In this document: positions 41,777-51,300 of the stretch, piece by piece
Position numbering within the stretch: position 1 is the stretch's first letter
How the letters are laid out: the number at the start of each line of letters is the position of its first letter
Source of the DNA: Palsa-89 sp963824345
GTDB taxonomy: Bacteria > Acidobacteriota > Terriglobia > Bryobacterales > Bryobacteraceae
DNA: 64,000 bases
Assembly (NCBI GenBank): GCA_963824345.1
Contig: CAWGOZ010000003.1
Span: 65,456 to 129,455 of the forward strand
Direction of reading: 5' to 3'
Notes under the pieces: model-generated
Told to the model about the DNA's origin: nothing
The model's database searches: none
Seen by the model: the letters and a program-made list of their open reading frames with translations, nothing else
Position numbers and translations under genes: made by a program

Positions 41777-42352
41777 ATGATTACCGCCAAAGCGCTGGAC
41801 CTCCACGTGCAACAACTTTTTGATCTATTGGAACGCCTCCATTCCGCCCTAGCTAAGGCCGGAATTGAATATCGCGTCATCGGAGGAATGGCCGTATTTC
41901 TCCAGATCAGCGCGCGTGATCCGGATGCGGCTCGTTTCACAAGAGATGTCGATATAGCGGTTGATCGAGCGGACCTGCAACGCATAGCCAAGGCTGCCGA
42001 GCAATTCGGCTTTCGCTATCGGCACGTCGCCGGTGTGGACATGCTGGTGAGCGCCGAGAACCCGAAGGCAAGAAGCGCCGTCCATCTGGTGTTCGTTCGC
42101 GAGAAGGTCCGCCCTCAAGATGTGCTGGCCATTCCGGATTTTTCCGATCCTACTCGAACCGTCGAGGGCTTTCTATTGGCTCCAGTCCCGGATCTGGTGC
42201 GCATGAAGCTCACCAGTTTTCGCATCAAGGACAAAACTCACATTGTCGACATGGACTCGGTCGGCTTGATCACGCCTGAAATCGAAGCCGGCCTATCCGC
42301 TCCGCTGCGCGAGCGCCTTGAGCGAGTGCGGGCGGAAGAACGCGGCGACTGA
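41777..42352 (+). CDS. Nucleotidyltransferase-like protein (MNT/AbiEii type)
   Basis: 191 residues from the ATG at 41777; the frame upstream is open but lies within and just after mltG. The N-terminal helix leads to YRVIGGMAVFLQ and TRDVDIAVDR, the GG and D-x-D of minimal nucleotidyltransferases. A conserved FLLAPVPDLVRMKLTSFRIK helix and HIVDMDSVGLI follow. Related proteins act as toxins or antitoxins that modify tRNA or proteins, but no HEPN or other partner gene is next to it. Function unproven. Confidence 0.7.
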   Translation: MITAKALDLHVQQLFDLLERLHSALAKAGIEYRVIGGMAVFLQISARDPDAARFTRDVDIAVDRADLQRIAKAAEQFGFRYRHVAGVDMLVSAENPKARSAVHLVFVREKVRPQDVLAIPDFSDPTRTVEGFLLAPVPDLVRMKLTSFRIKDKTHIVDMDSVGLITPEIEAGLSAPLRERLERVRAEERGD

Positions 42353-42353
42353 C

Positions 42354-42848
42354 TCAGGCTTCGAAGACTTCTTCGAGCGGAACTTCGATGTCGGGGTTCT
42401 TCGTCCGCAACATCCCATCCAGAACTTCGTGCATCTCGCCCGGTGTGTAGCAGTATGCCCGGCGCGTCAGCGGATCGAGCACCCAAACGTAGCGGACGCC
42501 CATTTGAAAATAATCGGACAGTTTCTCATTGATGCGCGTGACCGTGTCTATTCGCGATAATACCTCGACGCAGAGGACTGGCGGGTACTGAACGATGGGA
42601 TCTGGCGGATCGGATGCCAAAACTACGCATACGTCCGGCACCCGAAGGCGCGTCGGACTGACCTGCACACGCTGTGACATGAGGGCCCGGACACCGGCCC
42701 GAGCTTCTTGCCGGAAAAGCAGAAAGCCCATAGCGCCGTGGGCGTGACTGTGCGGCTGCTCCCCCCAGTGACGCTCCAGGATCTCGCCATCAACGTACTC
42801 GCGATCCGCTTCGTAACTCGTGGTGAGATATTCCTGGACGTTTACCAT
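42354..42848 (-). CDS. Uma2-family (DUF820) putative endonuclease
   Basis: 164 residues. The PD-(D/E)-x-K-type core is RLRVPDVCVVL with VLCVEVLSRIDT, and DYFQMGVRYVWVLDPLTRRAY is the family signature. Many such proteins have no known role; a nuclease activity is inferred from the fold. The ATG shares one base with the epimerase stop (TAATG), so it is translated as the third gene of the inositol-synthase operon, which gives no clear functional hint. Confidence 0.85.
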   Translation of the reverse strand: MVNVQEYLTTSYEADREYVDGEILERHWGEQPHSHAHGAMGFLLFRQEARAGVRALMSQRVQVSPTRLRVPDVCVVLASDPPDPIVQYPPVLCVEVLSRIDTVTRINEKLSDYFQMGVRYVWVLDPLTRRAYCYTPGEMHEVLDGMLRTKNPDIEVPLEEVFEA

Positions 42849-43900
42849 TAATCCATCGGCGCCGAATAGGCGGACGCCGGCGCGGCAGCGATCAAGCCGT
42901 CCTCGAACGAATAATCGGGCTTGGGAAACTTGTGCCGCAGATACCAGCGATACGTTCCCTTCAATCCGGTATTGAAATCGACCGGTTTGAACTTCAAAAT
43001 GCGCTGCGCCTTATTCACCACCACCGTGATCGCGGGCAGGTCGAAATAGACTCCGAAATACATCTTGGGCCCCATGGGATGGCCGCCGGCGCGCAAAATC
43101 CGCTCGCGTGGAAGGCGCACGAAGGTGGGGTCTTTTCCAGCGGCGCGCGCGAACGCTTCCACCGCCTCCACTTGCGTCAAAGGCCTGGGATTGGCGATGT
43201 TAAACGCGTGCCCTTCGATATCGGGAGTGTCCATGGCCTTGATGCAGGCGCCCACCAGGTCATCAATGTGGACAAACTGCATCAGCCGGCGGCCGTCGCC
43301 AGGCAGGATTAACGCACGCCCGTCTTTTATTCGGTCCCAAAAAAAAGCTTCGCGATAAAACGGATTTCCAGGACCATAGACGAACGGGGGACGCAGCGTC
43401 ACCACCGGGAATCCGTTGCGCTGCCGCATGCGAAACAGCGCTCGCTCGCTCATAGCCTTGTTGCGCACGTAGGCCTCGGAATGATCGTCGGGGGCCAGCG
43501 CGTCTCCTTCGTGATGATTGAGCCCATCCCCATAAGCGCCGACGCTGGACATAAAAACATAGCGCTGTAGATTGTTCCCGCAGGCTCGCGCAGTGGCTTC
43601 CACCTGGGCCGCCGTGGTGCCGCGCTCCCAGTCGTACACGTTGTCGTAGACCACGTCGAAGCTCTTCCCGGCCAGGGCGCGCTTCACCGCCTCCGGATCG
43701 TTGCGGTCCGCGACGATGTTCGCCACCTTCTTCCCCAGCTTGTGCCGGCCTTTGCGATGCAGAACCGCGACATCGTGCCCGGCGTGCACCAACTCCCTCA
43801 CCAGCGCCTGGCCGATGAACAGAGTTCCGCCTATCACCAGCACCTTTCGTTTTGCCGGCTCCTGACGTTTGGATCCGTTAGTCGTAGTACTCGAGGCCAA
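42848..43900 (-). CDS. NAD-dependent epimerase/dehydratase-family protein
   Basis: 350 residues from a TTG at 43900 that overlaps the inositol synthase stop by 23 bases. The Rossmann motif is VLVIGGTLFIGQALVRELVH, then MSSVGAYGDG and YVRNKAMSERALF (the Y-x3-K of atypical members), LRPPFVYGPGNP and FVHIDDLVGACI. It resembles RNA-binding CSP41-like or nucleoside-sugar epimerases. Cytoplasmic. Substrate unknown; the genetic link to inositol phosphate suggests action on a related sugar. Confidence 0.85.
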   Translation of the reverse strand: MASSTTTNGSKRQEPAKRKVLVIGGTLFIGQALVRELVHAGHDVAVLHRKGRHKLGKKVANIVADRNDPEAVKRALAGKSFDVVYDNVYDWERGTTAAQVEATARACGNNLQRYVFMSSVGAYGDGLNHHEGDALAPDDHSEAYVRNKAMSERALFRMRQRNGFPVVTLRPPFVYGPGNPFYREAFFWDRIKDGRALILPGDGRRLMQFVHIDDLVGACIKAMDTPDIEGHAFNIANPRPLTQVEAVEAFARAAGKDPTFVRLPRERILRAGGHPMGPKMYFGVYFDLPAITVVVNKAQRILKFKPVDFNTGLKGTYRWYLRHKFPKPDYSFEDGLIAAAPASAYSAPMD

Positions 43901-45197
43901 GGTGTGTAATCAAATCCTCACCGCGCATCCAGCGCAGCGTATTCTTCAACTTCATCAACTGGATAAAAACGTCGTGCTCCGGATACAGTCCCGGCGCCGT
44001 CATGGGAGCTTTGAAGTAGAAGGAAAGCCACTCTTGAATGCCTTTCATACCGGCGCGCTGCGCCAGATCCAGAAACAACACCAGATCCAGCACCAGGGGC
44101 GCTGCGAGGATGGAATCGCGGCACAGGAAGTTGATTTTGATCTGCATGGGATAACCCAGCCATCCGAAGATGTCGATGTTGTCCCAGCCTTCTTTGGCGT
44201 CGCCGCGCGGCGGATAGTAATTGATGCGAACCGCGTGATAGAGATCTTTATATAGCTCCGGATACAGTTCGGGCTGTAGAATCTGCTGGAGCACGCTGAG
44301 CTTGGTCTCTTCCTTGGACTTGAACGAACCTGGGTCTTCCAGCACTTCGCCGTCGCGATTGCCCAGAATATTGGTTGAAAACCAACCCGACATTCCCAGC
44401 ATGCGGGCCTTCAATCCCGGCGCCACCAGAGTTTTCATGAAAGTCTGTCCGGTTTTGAAGTCCTTGCCGCAAATCGGGACCTGCCGGTCGCGAGCCAGTT
44501 CCTGCAAGGCCGGCATGTCGGTGGTCAGGTTCGGGGCGCCATTGGCGTACGGCACGCCGCTCTTCAGCGCGGCATAGGCGTAAATCTGGCTGGGAGCGAT
44601 ATCCGGATCGTTCTTCTGCAGCCCGCACTCGAAGTCCTTTAAGTTCTGATGCACGGCTCCGGGCCGATGAAATACTTCGGTCGATCCGCACCAGATCATC
44701 ACCAGCCGCTCGGCGCCGCTGGACTCGCGAAATTGCCGGATGTCCTCCATCAGCATTTCCGCTTTATCCATCTTCGAGCCGGCTGTCTTGACGTTGGGCC
44801 CGTTCAAGCGCCGCACATATTCCGTATCGAAGACCGCCTGCATGGGCTTGATGGCGCTGAGCGGCTCGCGAACCTTCTCGAGCAGCGCCGGTTCCAGCAC
44901 CGCTGCATGCACGGCCGACTCATAAGCCGTGTCATTGAAAATATCCCAGCCCCCGAAAACCAGGTCTTCCAAGCCAGCCAACGGAACAAAGTCTTTAATC
45001 TTTGGGCTGCGGCCTTCGGTGCGTTTGCCGAGGCGCACGGTTCCCAGCTGCGTGAGCGATCCGATGGGCTTTCCAAGCCCTCGTTTCACCGCCTCAACTC
45101 CCGCCATGAATGTCGTGCTGACCGCTCCAATGCCGGGAATCAGGACCCCTAGTTTACCTCCGGCGGGCGCAATCCTGGTGTTTCCTGTGGTGGACAA
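43878..45197 (-). CDS. ino1: Myo-inositol-1-phosphate synthase
   Basis: 439 residues from a TTG with AAGGAG about nine bases upstream. The NAD-binding start LGVLIPGIGAVSTTFMAG, FGGWDIFNDTAYES, GKDFKTGQTFMKT, MSGWFSTNILGNRDGE, SFKSKEETK and HAVRINYYPPRGDAKEGWD are all family landmarks. It converts glucose 6-phosphate to inositol 3-phosphate. In bacteria this supplies inositol lipids or solutes. No inositol-lipid synthase gene is in the window. First gene of a three-gene operon. Confidence 0.94.
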   Translation of the reverse strand: MSTTGNTRIAPAGGKLGVLIPGIGAVSTTFMAGVEAVKRGLGKPIGSLTQLGTVRLGKRTEGRSPKIKDFVPLAGLEDLVFGGWDIFNDTAYESAVHAAVLEPALLEKVREPLSAIKPMQAVFDTEYVRRLNGPNVKTAGSKMDKAEMLMEDIRQFRESSGAERLVMIWCGSTEVFHRPGAVHQNLKDFECGLQKNDPDIAPSQIYAYAALKSGVPYANGAPNLTTDMPALQELARDRQVPICGKDFKTGQTFMKTLVAPGLKARMLGMSGWFSTNILGNRDGEVLEDPGSFKSKEETKLSVLQQILQPELYPELYKDLYHAVRINYYPPRGDAKEGWDNIDIFGWLGYPMQIKINFLCRDSILAAPLVLDLVLFLDLAQRAGMKGIQEWLSFYFKAPMTAPGLYPEHDVFIQLMKLKNTLRWMRGEDLITHLGLEYYD

Positions 45198-45328
45198 CTC
45201 TCGAATCTCCTTGGGTGGCGCGAGGCTCCAATGTGCCCTCGATGCGGGCTTGTGACGCCTATCCTTCGCCAGTGTAGCATTTTGTGCGATAAACCGCGTT
45301 GTTCGCCTGGAATTCGCGGCGCGTAAGC

Positions 45329-45334
45329 TATACT
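45329..45334 (+). promoter_or_regulatory. -10 element of the LytTR regulator, predicted near-leaderless
   Basis: TATACT ends eight bases before the ATG at 45343. No -35 is recognisable at 15-19 bases. The only purine run (AAAGG) is three bases from the ATG, too close for normal use. Confidence 0.4.
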
Positions 45335-45342
45335 AAAGGCTG

Positions 45343-46134
45343 ATGACTGAGCGTGCTACAAGCACTTCCGCCAGCACCATTTCCGCAATTCTGGTGGATG
45401 ATGAACAGCTCGCGCGTGACGAACTTTCCTACCTGTTGAAGGAATTCCCGGATGTCGAAATACTGGCCACCGGCGGCAATGGCTTGGAGGCCGTCAAGCT
45501 GATCGAAAACCTGGAGCCCGACGTTGTGTTCCTGGACGTGCAGATGCCAGGCCTGGACGGCCTGGGCGTAATCCAGAACCTGCGCGAAAAGAACATCCCG
45601 CTGCCGCACTTCATTCTGGCCACCGCCTACGATCAGTACGCCATCCAGGCTTTTCGCTGGGAAGCGCTGGATTATTTGCTGAAGCCGATTGAGAAGGACC
45701 GGCTGGCGCTGGCGATTGAGCGCGCGCGCAAAGCAGTCTCCGACAAAGCCAAGATGGCGCCCCAAGCGGAGATCCCCGCCCTCAGAGCCACGCCGCAACG
45801 CACCAAACTGCTGGTCAAGAACAACAACCGCAATTTCATCGTCGATGCGCAGGACGTGGTGTACGCCACCATCGATGACGGGCTCATCACGGTGGTAGCC
45901 ACTAACGTGGAGGGTGAATCGAACTACCGCACCATCGAAGAGCTGCAATCCAATCTCGATCCGGCCACCTTCTGGCGCGTTCACCGGTCCTTCCTGGTGA
46001 ACATTCATCGCATCAAGGAAGTGATCCCGTGGTTCAAGTCCAGCTTCCAGCTCCGCATGGATGACAAGAAGCAAACCGAAGTGCCGGTAAGCCGGGTGCA
46101 AACCAAGCGGCTGCGCGCTTTGTTGAAACTCTAA
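45343..46134 (+). CDS. LytTR-family response regulator
   Basis: 263 residues. The receiver domain (about 14-122) has the acidic pair Asp19/Asp20 (ILVDDEQLA), phospho-acceptor Asp65 (VVFLDVQMPG), the switch Thr/Ala region ILATAYDQYA and Lys114 in LLKPIEKDR. A linker leads to a LytTR DNA-binding domain (about 152-260; DAQDVVYATIDDG, FWRVHRSFLVNIHRI, VPVSRVQTKRL). It should be activated by a histidine kinase of LytS type; none is in the window, so it is an orphan here. Confidence 0.94.
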   Translation: MTERATSTSASTISAILVDDEQLARDELSYLLKEFPDVEILATGGNGLEAVKLIENLEPDVVFLDVQMPGLDGLGVIQNLREKNIPLPHFILATAYDQYAIQAFRWEALDYLLKPIEKDRLALAIERARKAVSDKAKMAPQAEIPALRATPQRTKLLVKNNNRNFIVDAQDVVYATIDDGLITVVATNVEGESNYRTIEELQSNLDPATFWRVHRSFLVNIHRIKEVIPWFKSSFQLRMDDKKQTEVPVSRVQTKRLRALLKL

Positions 46135-46153
46135 TCCGAAAATCGGAGGCCTG

Positions 46154-47032
46154 ATGTCGACTGCCGCTCCCCGCGCCGCGGTTACCATTCGCCGCGCGAA
46201 GCCTGAAGATGCGCCCGCCTGCGGGCAAATCTGCTACGAAGCCTTTCAAAAAATCAGCACCGATCACAATTTTCCGCCGGATGTTCCCGCTCCTGAAATG
46301 GCTGTGGGCCTGTTGACCAGAATGTTCTCGGACCCTGGCTCCTATTGCGTCGTCGCCGAAGCCGACGGCCGTATCGTGGGCAGCAATTGCTTGTACGAAC
46401 GCGACTCGATGGCCGGTTTAGGGCCCATCACCATCGATCCGAAGACGCAAAATCGTGGGGTCGGCCGCAAGCTGATGGATGCCGTACTGGATCGCGCGCG
46501 GGAGCGGAACTGCGCCGGGGTCAGGCTGGTGCAGGCCGCGTTCCATAATCGATCGCTGTCGCTCTACACCGCGCTGGGTTTCGACGTTCGCGAGCCGCTG
46601 GCAACCATCCAAGGCCCAGCCATCAAGAAAACCTATGACGGATTTATGGTGCGGCCGGCCCAGTTATCCGATCTCGAAGCGTGCAATCAGGTTGCCCTGT
46701 GCGTGCACGGCCACCACCGCGGCGGAGAACTTGCCGAGGCTATTCAACAACGCACTGCGACTGTGGTGGAACGCTACGGACGAATCACCGGATACGCCAG
46801 TTCGCTGGCTTTCTATGGGCATGCGGTAGCGGAGACGAATCCCGATTTGCAGGCCATCATCGCGGCGGCCGACAGTTTCGCCGGTCCGGGAATCCTGGTG
46901 CCATCGCGCAACTCGGAACTTTTCCGCTGGTGCCTGTCTCACGGCCTGCGCGTGGTTCAGCCGATGACGCTGATGTCGATGGGCCTGTACAACGAACCGA
47001 AGGGTGCGTTCCTGCCTTCGATCCTGTATTGA
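46154..47032 (+). CDS. GNAT-family N-acetyltransferase, probably two-domain
   Basis: 292 residues with GGAGG four bases before the ATG. The first GNAT domain (about 10-150) has GLGPITIDPKTQNRGVGRKL, the acetyl-CoA loop, then LVQAAFHNRSLSLYTALGF. A second, weaker GNAT-like half (about 162-285; MVRPAQLSDLEACNQVALCV, GRITGYASSLAFYGHAVAE) lacks a clear CoA loop. Two-domain members use the second half for substrate binding. Substrate unknown. It follows the regulator by 19 bases. Confidence 0.87.
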   Translation: MSTAAPRAAVTIRRAKPEDAPACGQICYEAFQKISTDHNFPPDVPAPEMAVGLLTRMFSDPGSYCVVAEADGRIVGSNCLYERDSMAGLGPITIDPKTQNRGVGRKLMDAVLDRARERNCAGVRLVQAAFHNRSLSLYTALGFDVREPLATIQGPAIKKTYDGFMVRPAQLSDLEACNQVALCVHGHHRGGELAEAIQQRTATVVERYGRITGYASSLAFYGHAVAETNPDLQAIIAAADSFAGPGILVPSRNSELFRWCLSHGLRVVQPMTLMSMGLYNEPKGAFLPSILY

Positions 47033-47080
47033 CGCGCATTTGTACCGAACCGCGACCGTGAGGGAGCTGTCCTCAGGCTT

Positions 47081-48361
47081 TCATCGGACATCGGACGCCT
47101 TAACCACCTGGACCGGCGCCCCGCTGGCCAGCGAATCGGGCGGATTGGCGATTACCAAATCGTCTTCATTCAACCCCGAGACCACCTCGACTTCGTTGCC
47201 GTAATCCTTGCCGAGCACGACCGGCACCAGCTCGGCTTTTCCGCCACGAACCACCCCTACGCGCAATCCTTCGCTGCGGAACATCAGAGTGCTGACAGGC
47301 AAAATGAGCGCCCGCGAACCTTCCGGAATCAGGAGATGGACTTCGGCATAAGCGCCCGGCCTAAGCTCGCCCGACGCATTGTCAACGTCCACTTCGGTAA
47401 GCAGAGTTCGAGTGGCGGGATCGATCGCTCCGGAGGTGCGGACCAGTTCGCCCGGAAAGCGGCGCCCGGGAAATTCAGCCAATGTCAGATACGACTTGAG
47501 CCCGGGAACGGCCGCCCGCGAATCGGCTTGCGGAACGCTGACGTAAACGCGCAGCTTGGCGGTAGCGGCCAGGTGGAACAGTTCCTGGGAGGTTCCACCA
47601 TTGCCGGCGTTGATGAGCGCGCCGACATCGACGTTGCGAGCCGTTACGATGCCATCGAAAGGCGCCTTCACGGTTTCATAGCTCTGCATGTCTTCCAAGC
47701 GCGCCAGATTGGCCTGGGCGGCGACGATATTGCTCCTGGCTGCCGCGATAGCCTGTTCGAGCGCATTGAGATTGGCCACTTGCGCCTGATATTGCGCCTG
47801 GTATTGATCGTTCTCCTGGCGCGAGACCGCGCCCTTCTTCACCAGATTCTGCCAGCGCTCCGCAGTAACGCGAGCGATCTCTTCGTTGGCCTTGCCTTGC
47901 TGCTCGTTAGCGATTGCCTGATCCAAAGAGGCCCGGGTCTGTTGCAGGGTCGCCCTAGCTTGACTGACCTGCTGATCGATCTCGGGCGCTTCGATGGTCG
48001 CCAAAACCTGCCCGGCTTTCACGCGGCCCCCGATATCGACATTCCATTGCTTCAAATAACCGCTGGAGCGCGCGTAGATGGGCGAGTCCGTAAAAGCCTG
48101 AATGTTGCCTGGAAGCACCACCTCGTTCTTCATGGCGCCGGGCTTCGGATGGATCACTGAAACAGCGGGGATGGCCAGCTCCTGAGTAGCTTCGTTAACC
48201 GCGGCGGCAGTTTGGATGCGGGCATGGATGCCCCGCAACACGATGCCTGCCGCGATCAGCACGGCCAGGGCCAGTAGCAGCGCGAACTTCAGCTTTCGCG
48301 GAGGCGCGGGGGGCAAACGGGAAGGCAAAACCGGCTTCGTCGTGATCTGGGTTTCCAGCAT
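47081..48361 (-). CDS. RND efflux periplasmic adaptor (membrane fusion protein)
   Basis: 426 residues from the ATG at 48361, the first start after the pump stop; ATGs at 48379 and 48385 would overlap it. A membrane anchor (about 24-42; FALLLALAVLIAAGIVL) is followed by the lipoyl half VLPGNIQAFTDSPIYARSSG and VKAGQVLATIEAPEIDQQVS, a coiled coil rich in Gln/Ala/Glu, the second lipoyl half SYETVKAPFDGIVTARNVDVG and a beta-barrel. It links the inner-membrane pump to an outer-membrane channel. No channel gene is present. Confidence 0.93.
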   Translation of the reverse strand: MLETQITTKPVLPSRLPPAPPRKLKFALLLALAVLIAAGIVLRGIHARIQTAAAVNEATQELAIPAVSVIHPKPGAMKNEVVLPGNIQAFTDSPIYARSSGYLKQWNVDIGGRVKAGQVLATIEAPEIDQQVSQARATLQQTRASLDQAIANEQQGKANEEIARVTAERWQNLVKKGAVSRQENDQYQAQYQAQVANLNALEQAIAAARSNIVAAQANLARLEDMQSYETVKAPFDGIVTARNVDVGALINAGNGGTSQELFHLAATAKLRVYVSVPQADSRAAVPGLKSYLTLAEFPGRRFPGELVRTSGAIDPATRTLLTEVDVDNASGELRPGAYAEVHLLIPEGSRALILPVSTLMFRSEGLRVGVVRGGKAELVPVVLGKDYGNEVEVVSGLNEDDLVIANPPDSLASGAPVQVVKASDVR

Positions 48362-48368
48362 GGATTTA

Positions 48369-51300
48369 CTATCTAGCATCGGCAATGACCCGCTTTCTAT
48401 GCAACATGCTGAACACCGTGGGCACGAAAAACAGCGTGGCGATGGTGGCGCAAATCAATCCGCCGATGACCGCGCGGCCGAGCGGGGCGTTTTGTTCGCC
48501 GCCTTCGCCCAGCCCCAAGGCCATCGGGATCATGCCGATGATCATGGCCAGGGCGGTCATCAGTACGGGACGAAAACGGGTGAAGCCGGCTTCCAGAGCC
48601 GCGCGCGCAGGATCGCCTTCAGACTCCAGATGCTCCTTGGCGAAGCTGATCACCAGAATGCTATTGGCGGTGGCCACGCCGACGCTCATAATGGCGCCCA
48701 TCAGAGCTGGAACGCTCAAAGTGGTGCGCGAGACGAAAAGAAAGATCACGATGCCGGCCATGGCGGCGGGTAGCGCGGTGATGATGATGAAGGGGTCCAG
48801 CCAGGATTGAAAGTTGATCACGATGAGGAAATAAACCAGAACGATGGACAGCACCAGGCCTCCCAGCAGGCCGCGGAAAGACGACTGCATGGTGTCGATC
48901 TGGCCGCGGACGATCAACTGCGAGCCGCGCGGCAGGTTCGGACGCGCCTTTTCGACGATGCGGTCGATGTCGCTGGCGACGGCGCCCAAATCGCGATCCT
49001 GCACGTTTCCGAAAATGTCGATGGCGCGCTGGATATTGTAGTGCGAAACCACTGCCATCTCGGCCCGGCGGCTGGTGCTGACGACATCGCCCATAATTTC
49101 CGGCCGGTGCACGGCCTCGCCGGTGATGGGGATGTTATTCAGATCGCTCACCGAAGAGACGTCGTACTGCGGAGTCTGGGCCACCAGGCTGTAGCTCACG
49201 CCGTTTTTGGGATCGAGCCAAAACGCGGGTGTGGTTTGAAAGCTTCCGCTCAGGGAGATCAACAAACTGTTGGCGACGTCAAGCTGGGTGTAGCCGCTCT
49301 CGATGGCCTTGGTGCGATTGACGTTCACTTGAATTCGCGGCAGATCGAAGAGCTGGTGGATACGCAGATCCACCGCGCCGGGCACGCCGCGCAGCTGGCC
49401 CAAAAGGTTGGTGGCGAAAGCGTGGTTGGCGGCCAGGTTGGGGCCGGAAACTTGAATGTCGATGGGCGCGGGCAGGCCGAAGTTCAGAATCTGGCTGATG
49501 ATGTCGGCCGGCAGGAAGTAAAACGACACGCCGGGAAACTCGCGCGGCAGCTTACGGCGCAGTTCGTGGACGAAAAGATCCGTCGGCCGGTGGCCCGGTT
49601 TCAGGGTAACCAGAACGTCGGCGTCCATGGTTCCCACCGGCGCCGAGTTGCTGTAAGCCATGTTGATGGAGCTATAGGGCAGGCCAATGTTATCGATGAT
49701 GCTGGACAGTTCCGAGGCTGGGATGGTTTCGTGCATCGAAGTCTCGATCAGATCCCCCAGCCGCGCGGTCTCTTCGATGCGGGTGCCGGTCTTAGCGCGG
49801 AAATGCAGATTGAACTGGCCGGCGTCGGTGACGGGGAAGAAGTCGCGGCCGAGCCATGGGATCAGCAGAAACGCGGCGGCGCAGAGCGCCAAAAACACGG
49901 GAACGAACGGGCGGCGCCGGCGAATGCAGGTCTCGAGCGTCCGCAGGTAAGCGCTGCGCGTAGCGTCGAATCCCCGCTCAAAGGCGCGCTGGAATCGCGC
50001 GGCAAGGTTCCAGGATTCGGGCTCGGAAGCATGCCGGCTGTGCGGCTTCAGCAGATACATGGCGAGCGTGGGAACCAGCGTGCGGGAGAGCACATAGGAC
50101 GCCAGCATCGCAAAAACCACAGCCTCGGCCAGGGGAATGAACAAATAGCGCGCCACCCCGGTAAGGAAAAACATAGGGATGAAGACAATGCAGATGCAGA
50201 GCGTGGAAACCAGCGCCGGGAGCGCGATTTGGGCCGCCCCGTCGAGAATGCCGCTGTGCAGGTTCTTGCCCTCGTCGAAATTGCGGTCGATATTCTCGAT
50301 CGTGACGGTGGCGTCGTCCACCAAGATGCCGACCGCCAAGGCCAGGCCGCCCAGCGTCATGATGTTGATGGTTTCGCCCAGCGCGCTTAGGGCGCAAATC
50401 GAGCACAGGATCGAAAGCGGGATCGAGATCGCAATGATCAGCGTGCTGCGCCAGCTCCCGAGAAACAGCAGAATCATGATGGCGGTAAGGCAAGCGGCCA
50501 GAATCGCTTCCCGAACCACCCCGCTCACCGCAGCGCGCACGAACACCGACTGGTCGGCGATAGGCTCAATCTTCAGAGCGGGCGGGAGCGTGGCGGCGAT
50601 TTTGGGCAGCATGCCGCGCACTTGCCTCACGATATCGAGCGTGGAGGTGTCGCCGAATTTCAGGATGCTGAGCAGCGTGCTGCGCTGTCCGTTGCGGCGC
50701 ACGATGTTGGTCTGCGGCGAAAAGCCGTCGCGCACGTTCGCCACGTCGTGCACATAGATGGTGCTGTTTCCGACCGCCTTCACCGGAAGGTCGTTGAGCT
50801 CCTGGACCGTTTCCGGGCTGGCGTTCAGGCCGACGTCGTACTCGAACTGTCCGATCTTGGACGTGCCGGTGGGCAGAATCAGATTCTGCGTGTTCACCGC
50901 GTTCACGACATCGGCGGGCGAGAGGCCTTTGGATTGCAATAGCGCGGGCTGCAGATCGATCATCACCTGGCGCTGCTTGCCCCCATATGGCCAGGGCACC
51001 GCCGCGCCCTTTACAGTGGCGAGTTGAGTGCGAATGAAGTTAGCGGCGTAGTCGAACAGCTGCTGTTCGGGTATGCCTTGACCGGAAAGCGCGAGTTGAA
51101 GGATCGGAACACTGGAGGCGTTGTAGACCAGCATAAAGGGCGACGCCGAACCGGGCGGCATGGAGTGCAGTGCATTCTGCGCCACCGCAGTGAGCTGAGC
51201 CATCGCCATGTCCACCCGGGTGCCGGGATGGAAAAAGACCTTGGTGATGCTGCGGCCGTTGACGGTCTGCGATTCCAGGTGATCGATGTCGGTAACGACG

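Noticed and set aside
34928..42848. Defence island formed by VapBC, the nucleotidyltransferase and Uma2
   Set aside because: The three are separated by several kilobases of housekeeping and envelope genes on both strands, so no shared island is supported.
48807..50390. A 527-codon open frame on the plus strand opposite the RND pump
   Set aside because: Antisense to a conserved gene; the translation is rich in Gly/Arg/His with no motif.
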